A program made the translations under genes and the position numbers. Under the pieces are notes generated by a model. That model searched no databases, had not been told where the DNA came from, and saw only the letters and a program-made list of their open reading frames with translations. Positions 10,601 through 24,135 of a DNA stretch of 64,000 nucleotides are shown here, in pieces. This stretch comes from Undaria pinnatifida. Lineage: Eukaryota; Sar; Phaeophyceae; Laminariales; Alariaceae. The stretch covers positions 16,838,306 to 16,902,305 of the forward strand of contig JABAKD010000020.1 of assembly GCA_012845835.1 (NCBI GenBank). The letters run 5' to 3'. Every line of letters starts with the position of its first letter. Position 1 is the first letter of the stretch.

Positions 10601-13600
10601 GTATTCGATTGCAGTAGCGGTCCCTCTAGACTATAGCGCCGGTGTGTGCCAGCCGGAAATGCTGGCACTAACACGGCAACCGGCACTCCTCCTTTATGTG
10701 CGAAGCAATTTCCCAGGCACTATAACGGGCAACGGGTACTTCTCAACCGGCTCTATGGAGGAACCACTACTGTATTGGACTAAGTGGGGAGGTGATGGGT
10801 AATGAGGCAGTCGGTATGTGAAGTTTCGCACTACCACTGCCTGATGTGTTGATAGTAATCTGATGGCGTGCAGTCGACACCGTCAAAAAGCGTCTGATCG
10901 TCGGTCCTTCCATCTGGACCAATAATGCATTTGGCAAAGGGCTATGCGGTACGGGACGCCTACGAAGTAATAAGAAAGCCAAGCTGAGATTTTGCAGTAA
11001 GATGAGCAATTCGGGGACCGTTACACCGAAGTTATTGTGGAACACGCCCTTTCTCTAGCCTGAGCCTACATTCCTGTTTTTTTATTTTGGTGCCGTGTAC
11101 TGCTGTGTACTGTGTACGTGTGGACCAGCAGTATTGACGGAGCAGCATTCTCAGTTTCAAACTTTTTCTCACTCAAGAATGCATTCGGGTCTTTTTTCGA
11201 ACACCAGGTACTGTGTGTATGTACTACACCACCTTTAGTCAGATATACAGCTGGCAAAGATGAGTTTGGACGAAATCTTCGATCTCACAGCTGAAGTGTA
11301 TTTTCATTTTTTATTATATACCCCGGCCGAAGAGGACTCGGCTCTTCCAAAGGCCAAACACCTGATATGATATCATACCGTGGTACCTCACAAGCTGACC
11401 ATAATGCGCTACCAGCGTAGGTCCCTTGCGGACTTATTGTTCGGTGGTGCTGTTGTTGTGTCACGTTAGCTCCGTGCTATTAATAGCGCTTCTACCAAGG
11501 TCGTATGCATAATATAATTTCTAAAATCTAACAGAGAGGTCTCAAATGCCCAACTACCTGGTACCGCTATCCGTTATACGTTATCCGTTATCGTCGGACT
11601 TCAACAACCGAAATACGTTATTAGTCGAGTTAGTCGGAGGGCCTGCCCTCCGACCATTGGACCATGCGCATACAAAATATGCATGCATTTCTCACGGATG
11701 AATGTCACACCGTAACATGGAAAAGCCGGAGCTTAGGAGGGTCCGAAGCGAACAAGTAACTCGATTTGTAACTCCGTTTTACCAGATTTGTGAACTCGGT
11801 AGGTAACTCGGCGAGTCGATCCCGGTTATAAATCGGTAACGCGGCGAGTCGGTTGCGGCCGGCAATTTTCCCGGCCTTCGAAATACTAACCACGAACATA
11901 AACCACAAACCACGACCCGCGACGCACGAGCTCACGGGACGAGGGGCGTGCAACGTTGCTGAACCAAACGCCTAGCGCTCGTTGAAACCCGCCTCGCCGC
12001 GAGAAAGCCTCACGCTCGTAAAAGCCCCCACGCCGCGCGTAAGACTAGCCAGCATAGATACAGCCCAGAGAACGGACACATCCGTTGACGTTGTTTATTG
12101 GATATGTTGAGGTTTTCTAATGCTGCGGCGGCGGGCGGCGGTATGCCGACTAGGCATCATACACCCTGGTGCATCTCTCCTGCTGCGCTCGGGGTGAGCC
12201 TTGTCCCCTCCCCTCCCCTCCCCCTCCATGTACTTATTTATGGATGCGCGGAATTTGGATGGCAACGGCCGGAATCCCAGGGAACGTTGACAGCTTTCGA
12301 CTGGGAAGGGTTTTGACTTGAAGGGTTTTCGACGTGGAAAAGGCTTTTCGACTCACCTGGTACACCTGATGAGCGCTGCCAAAATTGACGTACACTAATA
12401 CCATTTCATCTGTCCCCGAAGAATTGGGTGCAGCTCTAAAAGGGTTCAAGGGAAGTTTTCGATTTAGAAGGCTTTTCGATATGAAAGGGTTTTCACCTCT
12501 TTGGTACCAAGAGTTTTCTACCTTGAAGGTTTTCCGACTTGGATGGCTTTTCGAACTGGAATGATTGTCAGCTCGAAAGGCTTTGACGACTAAGGCCGAC
12601 CAATTGCTGCTCCTGCTGCGGGTTGCGTTGTGGAGTCGTGTTTAAGTGGCGTCTCTTGCACTCTTCTTCTTGCAGCCGAAGGCGTTGGTCGACAATGCGG
12701 GGAGCGGGGAGATGAAACCGGGGCGCGGCTAACATTTCACATGACTTTGTTATTTTGCGACATCGTCGTCACTTTTGTTCTTGTTGTTGGCGTCCCCCGT
12801 TTCTATGACCTCGATCTGCCCGCTTCAATGGGTGCCGCTGCTCCAAAATAGTTTTGCCGAACTAGCGTGTTCCCGCCGCGCATAGATACATCTCAAAATT
12901 TCTCACACAGAACAGCACAAGCAATATTCATCATGCGGTACTCTTGCATTAATTACAATAGCAGTACAGCAGTAGTCTTCATTTCGTTCTTTACTTTATT
13001 ATCCGTACGGTGAATGGTGGTGGTGTCCTCGTCAAAGGGATTGCCTTTCGTTTGTGTCTCTTTAGTTTTCTTGTTATTTTTTGTTCTTATTTTTGTTGCT
13101 CCTTTGTCGTTCTTGACGCATATTTTCGTATTTTCTTATCTCAGCCCGCCGTGGCGGTGCTATACATCTGCTTACCTGGTGCTGGTATAAGTATTCAGTC
13201 GGTGCCCGCGCATCAAACACAAAGCAGGCCACCTTTCTTCTCTGGGCTGGACCCATTTGGTGTTAAGCTCCCTGCTGGTTCGTCCGCCCGCCCAGCTACC
13301 CTTGTTTAACACCTCTCTACTAACGGGTTCATCTTGACCGCCTAAATGCTCCCTCTGTATGATGTTATTGAGAACAGTCCCTCTACAGTGCCGGTTGATG
13401 AGTGCCGGTTGCCCGCTATAGTGCCTGTGAAATCAATTGGCACATACTTGTATGAGAACATCAATTATTGGGAGCATGCGGAGTAGTGCCGCTATAGTGT
13501 CGGTATTTCCCTCTATAGTGCACATACCAGCATGATAGAGGGACCACTACTACTGCTGTATGTCGAGAATGAAGCCATTTATTCCTCCGCAATATTTAGC

Positions 13601-16600
13601 TCTTGGAACAACCTTGACTCCTTAACCCTCACCCAAAAACCAGGTATTAGTTTTTACGCAAATCACGCACAAACCCCAAGTGGTTTGTCGCTTAAACGTG
13701 GGCAAAAAACTTGTTCCATGCTCGTACTAATCTTCAAGTAATTTGGCCGCGAAAGCATCTTCGCAGTTTTGTTGGGGGTCACGATTTGTAGTAAGTACGC
13801 CCTCATGCCGGGGACAAAATATTTCGATATTTTGAGTTGGGTCATTCCCTGCGTATTTAGGCTGTAGGCTATTCTTTTAGTCGAGCTCTTTCGTCCTGCT
13901 GATATTGCCTGTTGCTGCGGCTGTTTTTTTTCTCCGTTGTCACAATGTTTTGTTCCCACACCCACCAACGGGCTGATCGTTGGGCTGGTGGTTGTGTTGG
14001 CACCCTGCACTGGTGGAGTTTCGCATGTTTGTCCGTCTGAGCACAGGGGTCTATTTTTCGTTTCCCCCCTCGGAGAGAGCACTGAACACTGCTGTGTAGC
14101 GCGATGTTTTAGTATGAAAAAGTTACATGTATTTCGTCGTTTGCTTTTGTAGCGGTGCGGCGTCACCACCGTTCCCTCTTTTTTTCATCGCTAACATCAC
14201 CGTAATTTTTTTGTCATCGTTTTCGTTATCGCCATGTTCAGTATCACTCTCTCTGTCATCATCGTTGTTTCCTCCATAGTTACCGCTACATGTTATCGCC
14301 GCATTTTGTCGTCATTATCGCCTGTTATCATCGTCATCGTCAATATCACCGCTTTCGTAATCACCGCGACCATTACCCATGCATCGTCGTCATCATCATC
14401 ATCATCATCATCACCCTCGCTACTCTTACTGCTGTGAATGCCATCAACAACGCCAGATATTTACGAATTTAGCGGCGCTGCAATGTTTCGCGCGGGCAAG
14501 ATCCCCCGCCGCCGTCCCCGCCTCCTTTACTCACTGGGAACCCCTCCCCTGTACACGTTAAATCCTCTCCCCGCCTTTGCATTCGCTATTAACTCCGCTT
14601 CGTGCACTTGCATCCCCTGTTTTCTGACACACACGGACACCGTTGCACTCCAAAACACGTATGACGCTCACACCAAAACACCATCACTAACACACAAGAC
14701 ACACCAAAACACCAACGCACCAAAAAAATCTAACAAAAAACGCCTCTTTTTCTTACAGGGGTCTACGCCAATGGCTTTGCCGATGGGCCTCATCCCCCCC
14801 CGGGCCCCCAAGCGCGCATGCGCGTCGGTGACATCCTGGTGTCTTTGGACGGGAAGGACGTGATGGGGGCAACACTCCCGGTCGCCTTAGCCGCCATCGA
14901 GACCGCAAGACGCAGGGTGAGGTGGAGGGGTGCTATGTTGGTGACTGGGGAAGGGGTGGCAGGGGAAGGGGGGAGAGGGGTCTGTGTTGTGACTGGAGGA
15001 GGGGGGTTGGGGTAGAGGGGGGAGGAGGGGGAGAGGGGGGGGGGGGAGCGGGGTGAGGGAGGGGGGGGGGCGCTTTGTGTGACTGGAGGGGACTGGTTGT
15101 GACTGGAGAAGGAGGGGGCGGAGTATGAGGAAAGGAGAGGGCGCTGTGTTTGTAGTCGTGGTCGGAGGAGGGGGGATGGGGTAGGATGGGGGGGAGAGGG
15201 AGGGGCGGGGGGCGAGCGTTGTGTTGTGAGAAGGGGCGTGGTAGGGGGGTGCGGTTGGGGGCGCTTTTTTTTTCTTGGTGGTGTTTTTACAGATGACTTC
15301 CCTCGGATCTAACGGGTATGCCTAGAAAATACGTAATAATCAGGTATGGTTGCGGTCATTGTTGGACAGCGACGGAAACATGGATGTTCCACACCTTTGG
15401 CGATACATTCCTGGCTGTGGGTTCGCTCTCACTTGAGCGGTCCTGCCAACGACCGTGAACTCTTCGAAATTAGCTTCCCCTCTACGCCTCCCCATTTTCG
15501 TTCAACGCAGGATCGCCTTCGGGATTTCATCTCATCGAAGCAGGATGACCCAAGGAAGGGAACCGTGGTGATGGTCTTCGAGCGCTTATTGCCGCGGCTG
15601 TCGTTCCGAGACGTTGCCCTGGTGAGCGATGATGTATGGAGGCGGTAATAAAAGGGGGGGGGGGGTGTCTTGGTGTTTTGCTTGGCTTCCGCACGCTCCT
15701 CCAGGGAAGGGTGGACACTCCCTCAGGATGAGGGTGGACACTCCGTCAGCGGGAGGGTGGGTACGCGCTCGGGCGAGGGTGTGCTTGTGTGCCTGTTTTG
15801 GTTGGTTTTCCATCGGTTGTTTCCGCCGTCCTGCAGCAGTTTGTAACAGTACCTGGTTCGTATACGTAGTGTGATTTTTGCTTTGTAATATTAACGTGTG
15901 CGTGCGCATCGGCTTGTGTGTGTTTTATTCCGACCGCGCTCCACAGGACCCCCGCAAGGTAGTGTACCTGCTGAACTACATGCTGGAGATACGTAGGGCC
16001 ACCACAGCAAGGGAGGGAGTCAGCCTCGACGAGGCAAGGCTGATGTTCTGGCTGGAGGTGCAGGTGCTGTTCGAGATGTCGGGGGTGATGATGCCTAGCA
16101 GGCACGACATGAGCAAGGTCTACGACAAATTCTTCAGACAGGGGTCGGGTTTCTACGTGCGCGAGTTGGCGGAGCAAAAACAGGTCCGCGTCCCCATGTT
16201 TGGTGGTATGGGGGGGTGGCTTTCAGGTGGCTTCTTCATGTGGCTTCGACCCGATAAAACCGCAGCTAAATTCGCTTAGATTACCCATATTTATTTTGTT
16301 TTCGTGTTTTCTCTGATACATAATATACGCGTCATACGAGTGTTTTTCGTAGAGTAAGTTTCTCATTTTTTTTATAGTGGGTTGGCTTTTTTTTTTTTAC
16401 TGTTTTCTCTGATGCGCGTGATACAAGTGTTCAGAGGATTTGTCCAAAATGTCACTATTAATAGTAGATTCGCGTAGAATTTGGACCTTTGTGGCCTAAT
16501 TGTGTTGTTTTCGCAGGACTCGCAAAACATCTCAAAGCCGATGTTTCTTTTGAGTCAACCTACTCCTTGTTTTGTGCGTGGGTGGCGGAGGGGGGGAGAC

Positions 16601-19600
16601 TGCGATTTTTTTGTAGGTGGGGTGGGGTGGGGTGGGGTGGGGTGGGGTGGGGTGGGGTAGGGTGGGGTAGGGTGGGGTAGGGTGGGGTAGGGTGGGGTAG
16701 GGTGGGGTGGGGTGGCAGGGTGGAGACGAAGTATTGGCTTGGTCGGTGAGCATGCCGATGAAGACCTGCTCCCCAGTTCCCGAAAGAGGATTACGTGCAG
16801 GAGGCTACGGCCGCAGGAGTTTTCTGGCGGAGGGGGGTGTCGATTTTGCCACGCTTGCCTTGCCTTGCCTTACCCTACCCTGCCCCGTCTATGAGCACGC
16901 GAAACGTCACTTCGTCACCCGTCATCCCTCGCCCCGCAGCTTAAGCTATCTTCGCGCAAGTCTTGGGACGGACACGTCGCCAGCCTGTCCTCCCCCGCGC
17001 AGCTCGGCGACCTCGACGACATCTCGCTCACCCCCGTTTCTCCCGCGGTAGGGACAGCCGCAGCGACCGTAGAGGCCGAGACTGGACCGAACAAACCCAC
17101 GCCCTTTGTCGACTCGTCCGAGGCGTTCGCTCTCGCATCGGGCGTAGACGTTGAGGAGGAGGATGCGGCGGAAGACGAGAATGTGTTTGAAGACAGTGCT
17201 AACGGTACTGCTACAGCAGCCGCGGCCGCGGGAGTGAGAGCGGGGGCGGCTTCGCCGCCACCCCCTGAAGGTCACGCCCCTTCTCTCCCACACAAGGGCA
17301 CCTTCGCCCCGCCGATGAGTGCCGTGCCGTCTGCTGCGTTCGGAGGAGGCGGGGAGAGGGCGGCGGGGGGGGGGGGAGACGACGACGACGAGAACGGCGC
17401 ACTTCCGGTGGAGTTTTTGGCGGCGGACCTGTCTAAGATTTTCCGCGCGTCGCAGGAGAGGGTGGAGCATACGCTAACGGCCGAATCTTTCTACAGGTGA
17501 GGATGGTTGGGGTGCGGGTGTGCTGTGCTGTGCTGTGCTTGTACCGTACTGTGCTGTGCTTTCCTGCACGTACTGCCCCGTTCTTTGCTTTGATCTGCCG
17601 GGCTGTGCTTTGCTGTGATGTGCTGTGCTGTGCTTGTGCCCTGCTGTGCTGTGCTTGTGCCATGCTGTGCTTGTTCACTGCTGTACTTTGCTTCTACTGT
17701 CCCGTGCTCTGCTGTGCTTTGCCGGGCTGTGCTGTGCTATGCCGGGCTGTGCTGTGCTATGCCGGGCTGTGCTGTGCTTTGTTGTAAAATATTGCCGTGT
17801 CCTGTGCCGTCTTGCGATGGGGTGTATGCGTCATGTTCAGGTTTAAGACAAGCCCTTGGATGGGTAGGATGGTGGCGTATCTGAGCAACAGCCCCGACTT
17901 CGTGCACGTGCCTTTCGTGAGGATCATGGCGGAGCACGAGCTCCGAGATGTGAGAAGGCGTGTTTAGCTTAGGGGTAGCCGGTTTTGCCGGACTGTAGTT
18001 ATTTAACGCTTTTTGTCATTGCAGGGTTAATTCGACATGTCATGAGTCCACGAGGGAAGAAAGGGCTGAATTATTCTCGCGATAAAAATGAAAGCACATA
18101 CCGTAGTGCGGAAGGAGGAGGAGAGCCTGCTTAGTGCCCGTTGATCTGACTTACATCCACGGAGAGAAGGAGAAAGAAAAGTACAAGTATAATAGACGGG
18201 ATGAACAAAAGAAATAAGAGGCGGTGGACGGGGCGGGGTGCAAGGGTTGTTATCTCCTTGGTTGGGTGGGGGCGGGCTGGGGGGCGTGGGAGAAAGGGGG
18301 GGGATCTCATTTAACTTGCTGGGTAGGTTGCATTTTCACTCGTATTTTCGTTTACCCTTCCCCCACATCTAAAAAATCCCCCCATCACTGCCCCTCGCTC
18401 ACTTTTTCTCCCCTTCAGGTAATGATGAACCTACCCTAACCCTACCCTCCCTCCTACCCCTTACCCCCAACCTTGTCTCGACGCCCACCCCCCAACCGTC
18501 CCCCGCTCGCTTTTGTTCCCCTCCAGGTGATGATGATCCACATGATCATTGGCCAAATGCCCGGGTGGCTACAGGTTTGGAAGGAGATTGAGCTGGCCGT
18601 GAAGCCTCGTCTGGTGTTGCTGCAAACGAGACGATCCGTGAGGCAAAGGCCTATCACCCCCCCCTTGACGGCGGGGAGCGGCGCTAACTACGGTGGTGGT
18701 AGCGATAGGGTGAGGCGGGGAAGGAGATCAGGAGGGAGGGAGGGCGTGAGTGGGGGACGGAGGGTGGATGGGGAGGGGGGCGGGAGACGGAGAGAGCGGA
18801 CCCGGCTCTCTCTGATCCTGTTTTTGAGGTGTCTTTTGTCGGTGCCATGTCCCTTGTTTTCGGTGTTCTGTACGCCGCGGTGTCTTGCAAAGACAGTGGT
18901 TTCCGTCGCTGTGTGTTGTCTCAAGGAGGTCCAAGGCGTTTCCTAGCCCCCCGCCCCCCCTCTCCCCTCCCTCTTTAATCCCTTCGTCCATCTCGAACCC
19001 ACCGATCCCCCCCTCGCGCCCATTCTCGCTCTTAGCTTCGTCGGAGGACGTTCCCAGGCAGCGGGGAGTGGGGGCGCCAAGTATCAGGCTTCAGCGTCAG
19101 CAACGGCGGTAGCAATGGCAGCAGTAGTGGCGGGAGCAGCAACGGCAGTAACAATGGAGGCGGTGGAACGCAGGAGGCTAAGGCCGACGCTGCCGTGGCA
19201 ATTTTGGCGTCTGCTGTTTACCTGTGGGACTTTTTTGTGGCGACTGATTCGCACGCGTCTTTGGGCCTCGCCCGAGACACGAGCGCCTACGCTACGCTCA
19301 GGGGGCTCTTGGTGAACGCTGAGGGCTGCGGTGGTGGTAGTGGAAAGGGTGGTGGTGGTTGGGGGGGGGGGGCGGGGGGGGGAAGGGGGTGGGATTGCGG
19401 CTTGTAGTCTGCGAGGAGGAGATGCAAAAGTCGATCTGGCTGTGGCCGTCGGCAAAGCACTGATTGACGTGCAGCGGCAGGTGCTTCGGAAGGTACGTTG
19501 TAGTCGTTGTTTTTGTTCTTGTTCTAGTGATCGCTGTTGCTGCTGTTTCTGCTGCTGTTGTTGATAGTGGTACTGGTGTCGTCTTGTTGCTGTTGATGCT

Positions 19601-22600
19601 GTTCCTGTTGTTGATGATGTTGTTACTGTTGTCGTTGTGGTTGTTATTGTGTTACTGTCGTTGTGTTCTTGTTACCCATTGTTCAAGCTCTCTTGACGCC
19701 GCTCCTTGGCGCCTTACGTCCCCCCCCTCCCCTCCCTCCCTGAAAATCGTGCACGGTATCCCCAAAAGCTCTGCGCGAGCGTATACCCCGACTTCCAAGC
19801 AAGCTCCTCATACGAGCACCTCTGCGACGAGCTCACGACGGGGGCCCACTCCCCCCCACGTTTACCCCCGGGGCCCCCGGACAGGGCCGCTGGGGAACCT
19901 CCCCTCCCTGACACCGTCACCACCACTACCACCGCCGTCACCGTTACCAGCTCTGCGCCCTCTACCTTGTCCCCGGCTGTAGTCGAGGCGAACGACTCTG
20001 AAGCACAGTCTTCGGACGGGGCGCCGATGGTAGCGGTGACGGCGGCGGAGGTGGCGGCGTCAGCGCTAACACCGTCTCGGCCAAGGCGTCCCGGCGGTGA
20101 GGAGGGAGTGGGAGGGGAGGTGGGGGAGGGTAAGCCGCGGTCGCCGTTCTCTTTCCTCGGAGGCGGGTCGCCGGCGAAAGACAGGCGCGGCCATTTGCGA
20201 CGGAGCTCTGCCCCCGGGTTTGGTGTCGTGGGCGGAAATGTTGGAGGCGGTGCCGGGGAGGGGGGTGGGGGTGAGGATGAGGTGGGGGTTACTGGTGGTA
20301 GTGATAGTGTTGGTGTTGGTGGCGGTGTCAGCGTTGGGAGGCGTGATTCGTTGAGCGAGGCGTTTAGGTCGGAAGGGGGCGGGGGGGGGAGAGATACCTC
20401 GGTTCGAAGCCCCGGGCCGGAGTTCGAGGTTTTGTGGATGGCCAGCCGGGGGTGGCTACTGGAAAAGGTGATGAGGAGGATAGAACTGCCGTCATATATT
20501 TCGAGGCACCGACCCCCGTGGGGGGGGGAGGGGCAGGCGCGACGGCGGGGAGGAGCTGCGGGGGAGCTACGGAGGCGTTCGAGGAGTGGGAGCGGGACGG
20601 CTTTGAGTTCAGGTGAGGGATGTTTTCGATTTGCGTTAGTTGTCGATGTCGGTGTGGCAAGGTAAGTTGAAAATCCGTTAGGGTTACTTAGTTATGCCTC
20701 TGCTGCGCGTATCGCAGGACTATATATCGAAGTGTCTCGGTGATGTCCATTGGTCCAGAAGCAGGAGGCGTCTAAAAATTGAAAATTCATCCGCTGGATT
20801 TTGTTGTTGATTGGCGTTGTTGATTGGCGACAGATTTTTGCGCGTTCGGAAAGGGCACTCACAAAGGGAGCTTTAGCTTCAACCCGCCCGTTCCACGAAA
20901 GCCTCAGCGTGTAACTAATGTTGACCTTGCCCCCTCCCTCTCTTCCCTTCCCCCCCCTCCCCTCCCCTCCCCTCCCCTCCCCTCCCCTCCCCTCCCCTCC
21001 CCTCCCCTCCCCTCCCCTCCTCCCCCCCCGCCCCCCCCTCTTTTTTTTCCCTTTGCGTTTTTCTCTCCTTCTGCGTTCTGTTTTTTTTCCCTGCTCCTTT
21101 TTTTCCGTCTTCCACATCCCCGCCCCCGTTTGTTTCCAGCCTCTCCCGAGCTCCTGCGGCACCTGTCTCTCCCCCACACGTCACGCAGGCTGGGCCGAAG
21201 GCCATACCCCATCCCCGGTCCCCCCCCCGCCCTCCAGGAGCCATGGGTTGGAGAACCGCCTCCCACGCTATCCCGCGGCGGCGATGGTGGCGATGGCTTA
21301 AGCGGGGAGTGGGAGCTGACGTCCCCTCCCGAAGTTTCGGGGGCGCGCTATATTTCGCGGGGCGGGGAGGGGGAGGCGGCGACAATGGACACCAGGTTTT
21401 CGGGAGGGGTACGAGGCGGTGGGGGGGGGGGGGGAGGGTAGGGGGTGCGGTGCGAAGTGGGCTGTATCGTTTTCGGGCTCCTTGGAGCGAGGGATTACAA
21501 CGGTGAAGGTGAGGGGTGGGAGGAGAGGGAGAGGTGTCGGTGATGGGTCTACCCTTTCTGTGTTTTTTTATTTCTGTGGTCTCCGTCCATTTTTGCTTTT
21601 AGTCTCTCTTATCACCGCGCGGGCCATAAGAGATGAATATTATACATACTCTGGTATTTTCTTTTATAAAAATATTCCAAGGACGTCAGCCGTGAGTTCG
21701 ACAAATTTCGGTCAATACTCATATTTTGTACAGAGGATTGAATTGGTTTTTGTTTCTGATTTGCGCAGCCTGCCGCTCCGTCATCGATCACCACGACGAA
21801 GCCCGAGAGGTAGCACAAAAACACCTCGCCCGACGTCTCCTTCAACCTCCATCACGGCCTCCCCCCCTCGCTATGCCCCCCTCCGCCCCTGCCCCCCTTC
21901 CTTTGCGTGCCTCGTCACTCTTGTTCACCGTGGATGGTTTCCGCCGCCCCCGGCTCCGACCCGGCCCGACCGGACCCGACGCGACCCATACCCGACCCAA
22001 CGCCAACTTGGTCGATGTTTGATTCGCTCCAGACGGACGAGGTGGTCAGTCTCGCCCTCGGCAGCGTTCCGGGCTTTGAGGCGGGCAACGTTGACGCGCC
22101 TCCCGAAGGCCTCGAACCGTTCTTTTCGCCCAGCCTTCCGGCTGACGGCAAGGGTCCGTGCTTGTGCTCCCCGTGCGGGTTGTCGGCGGGGGCCGGAAAG
22201 GCAGGGGGTATCTCTAGACGGAGCGGTCGCTGCGGTGGCCGTGGTGGTTTTGGCGGTGGTGGTAGTTGTCGTAGGGATGGTGGGGGTGTTGGCGGTGGTA
22301 GGGGGCAGGGGTGCTCGGCCTCCGTTCCTCCGCCGCGGCTGTTCACGTTTGCCGCTCCCGGGCGCAACGGGGCTGGGACCTTCTATGGCGCTTGCCTCTC
22401 GGTGTCAAGGTAAGGCGTGCTTGGTTTTGGTTGAAGTCTTGGGTTAGTTTTGTTTCGTGCGGGTTTTTCTGTGGGGCTCATTTCGCGTCGGTTTTTAATT
22501 AAAACATGGGTTTTAATGGGGATTTTGGCGAGATTTCATCGTGGATTTTTCATTTTACCGGTAGGTTTTTAGCGTGTTGGTTTAACGTGGGTTTTGACGG

Positions 22601-23983
22601 GGAGTTCGGGGTTTGTGTTAGCAGTGTGGGTCTCAGCGAATCATGATGCGCTAGGGGAGTTACTATCTTTTTTGCACGTTACGAACCATTTTTTTCCAGC
22701 TTGACTGACAGGGTTCTATTTATGCTTTCTACCTCCCTCGCCTTTTCCCCGCCTCCGTGGTTGGTCCTGTAAACCTTTGTGTTGTCTGTAGGGTGGTGCC
22801 CCAGTGGATTGGAGACTCGCCTACCTTGCCGGGAGGACTGAACGGCGACACCGCCCCCCCGTCCGACATATCCCCGACTACATCCACATCGAGCCCGTCT
22901 GCAGGGGACGGGGGCGGGGGATCTACCGCCACCGCCCTGCTGGAGACGCTCTCTGCTACCGCTGTTGCTGCTGCCGCCACTGCTGCTGCTGCTGCTGGCG
23001 CCGCTGCTGCACCCGAGAGGGGAGAAGCGCCGATAGATGGCACGGCGGGTGCTCTGACAGCGGGCGCGCCAGTCGGAGCTGATGAAGCGCCGTCGTCGGG
23101 GGCAGCTGTTGCGGGATTACCGGAGGCGTTAGGGATAGCGGTGGCTCCGTGGTCGGGAGGGGATGATGTACCCGGGCCACCAGCTGGATCAACGGAGGAA
23201 AGGGACGGGGAGGGAGCGGGGGAGACGGCAGGAGGTGGTACGGGCGGTCGCTTGAGAAGTCGTGATGGTCGAGCCGGGCTAGCGCTGGCGGCGTCTGAAG
23301 CATTGCACGCGGAGGGAGTGGCAAGGGCCGCTGCCGAAGAGGCCGAGGCGGCGGCGGCGGGGGCGGACGCCGAGGGTACCGCTTCGGGCAAGACCACCGA
23401 GGACAAGCCTGTCGAAGATAAATCGTCCTCTGTGCTTGACGTATTGAAGCTCACGAAAAGCATGGGAATGTTCTCGAAACCGTCTTCGGGTTCAAGCAAA
23501 GCTACGCTCCGCTCGTCGTCGGCGCCGGTGGGGGCGACGGCTGACCCCGCAGACGGTGCCAAAGCGGCGGCGGTGGCGGAACCGGAAACGACCGCTTCTG
23601 AAGACCAGAAATCCTCGTCGTCATCGTCGTCGTCCATGATGGACCTTTCGACGAGGTTCAAGATTGGCATGGGCATGTTCAGCAGCGTCAGGTCGTCGTC
23701 ATCGGCGGGGCAAGGGAAAAAAAATAGCTCTGACTTGAGCGGCGTCGCTGAGGTGGCGACTGCCACCTCTACCGCTGCTCCTTCCCCCACCCCCGCCGTC
23801 GCCGCTGCCTCTGCCGGTAGTAGTGGTCATGCGGCGCCGTTGCCGTCGCCGTCGACGTCGTCTTCTTCCCCCGCGGCAGCGGGCAAGTTTTCGAGCTACG
23901 CTAGACGCGCTGGAAATTTCTTGGGTGAGACGAGTGGAGTTTTTGTTCATTTGGTGGTGCTGCTGCTGTTGCTATTGCTGCAG

Positions 23984-24040
<57 letters not shown>

Positions 24041-24102
24041 TTGTTTTTGTTGTTGTTGTTGTTGTTGTTGCTGTTACTGCTTTTTGCTGCTGCTGCTCCT
24101 GC

Positions 24103-24135
<33 letters not shown>

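Noticed and set aside
20434-20616. Alternative frame in exon 11 (ending EAFEEWERDGFEFR) implying a frameshift at the G-run near 20520
   Set aside because: The original frame stays open to the same donor and leaves phase 1, which fits the next exon (ASPELLRHLS). No shift is needed.
22729-23790. 353-codon minus-strand frame
   Set aside because: It is the antisense shadow of the GC-rich DENN exon at 22792-23924, which joins in phase with both neighbours.
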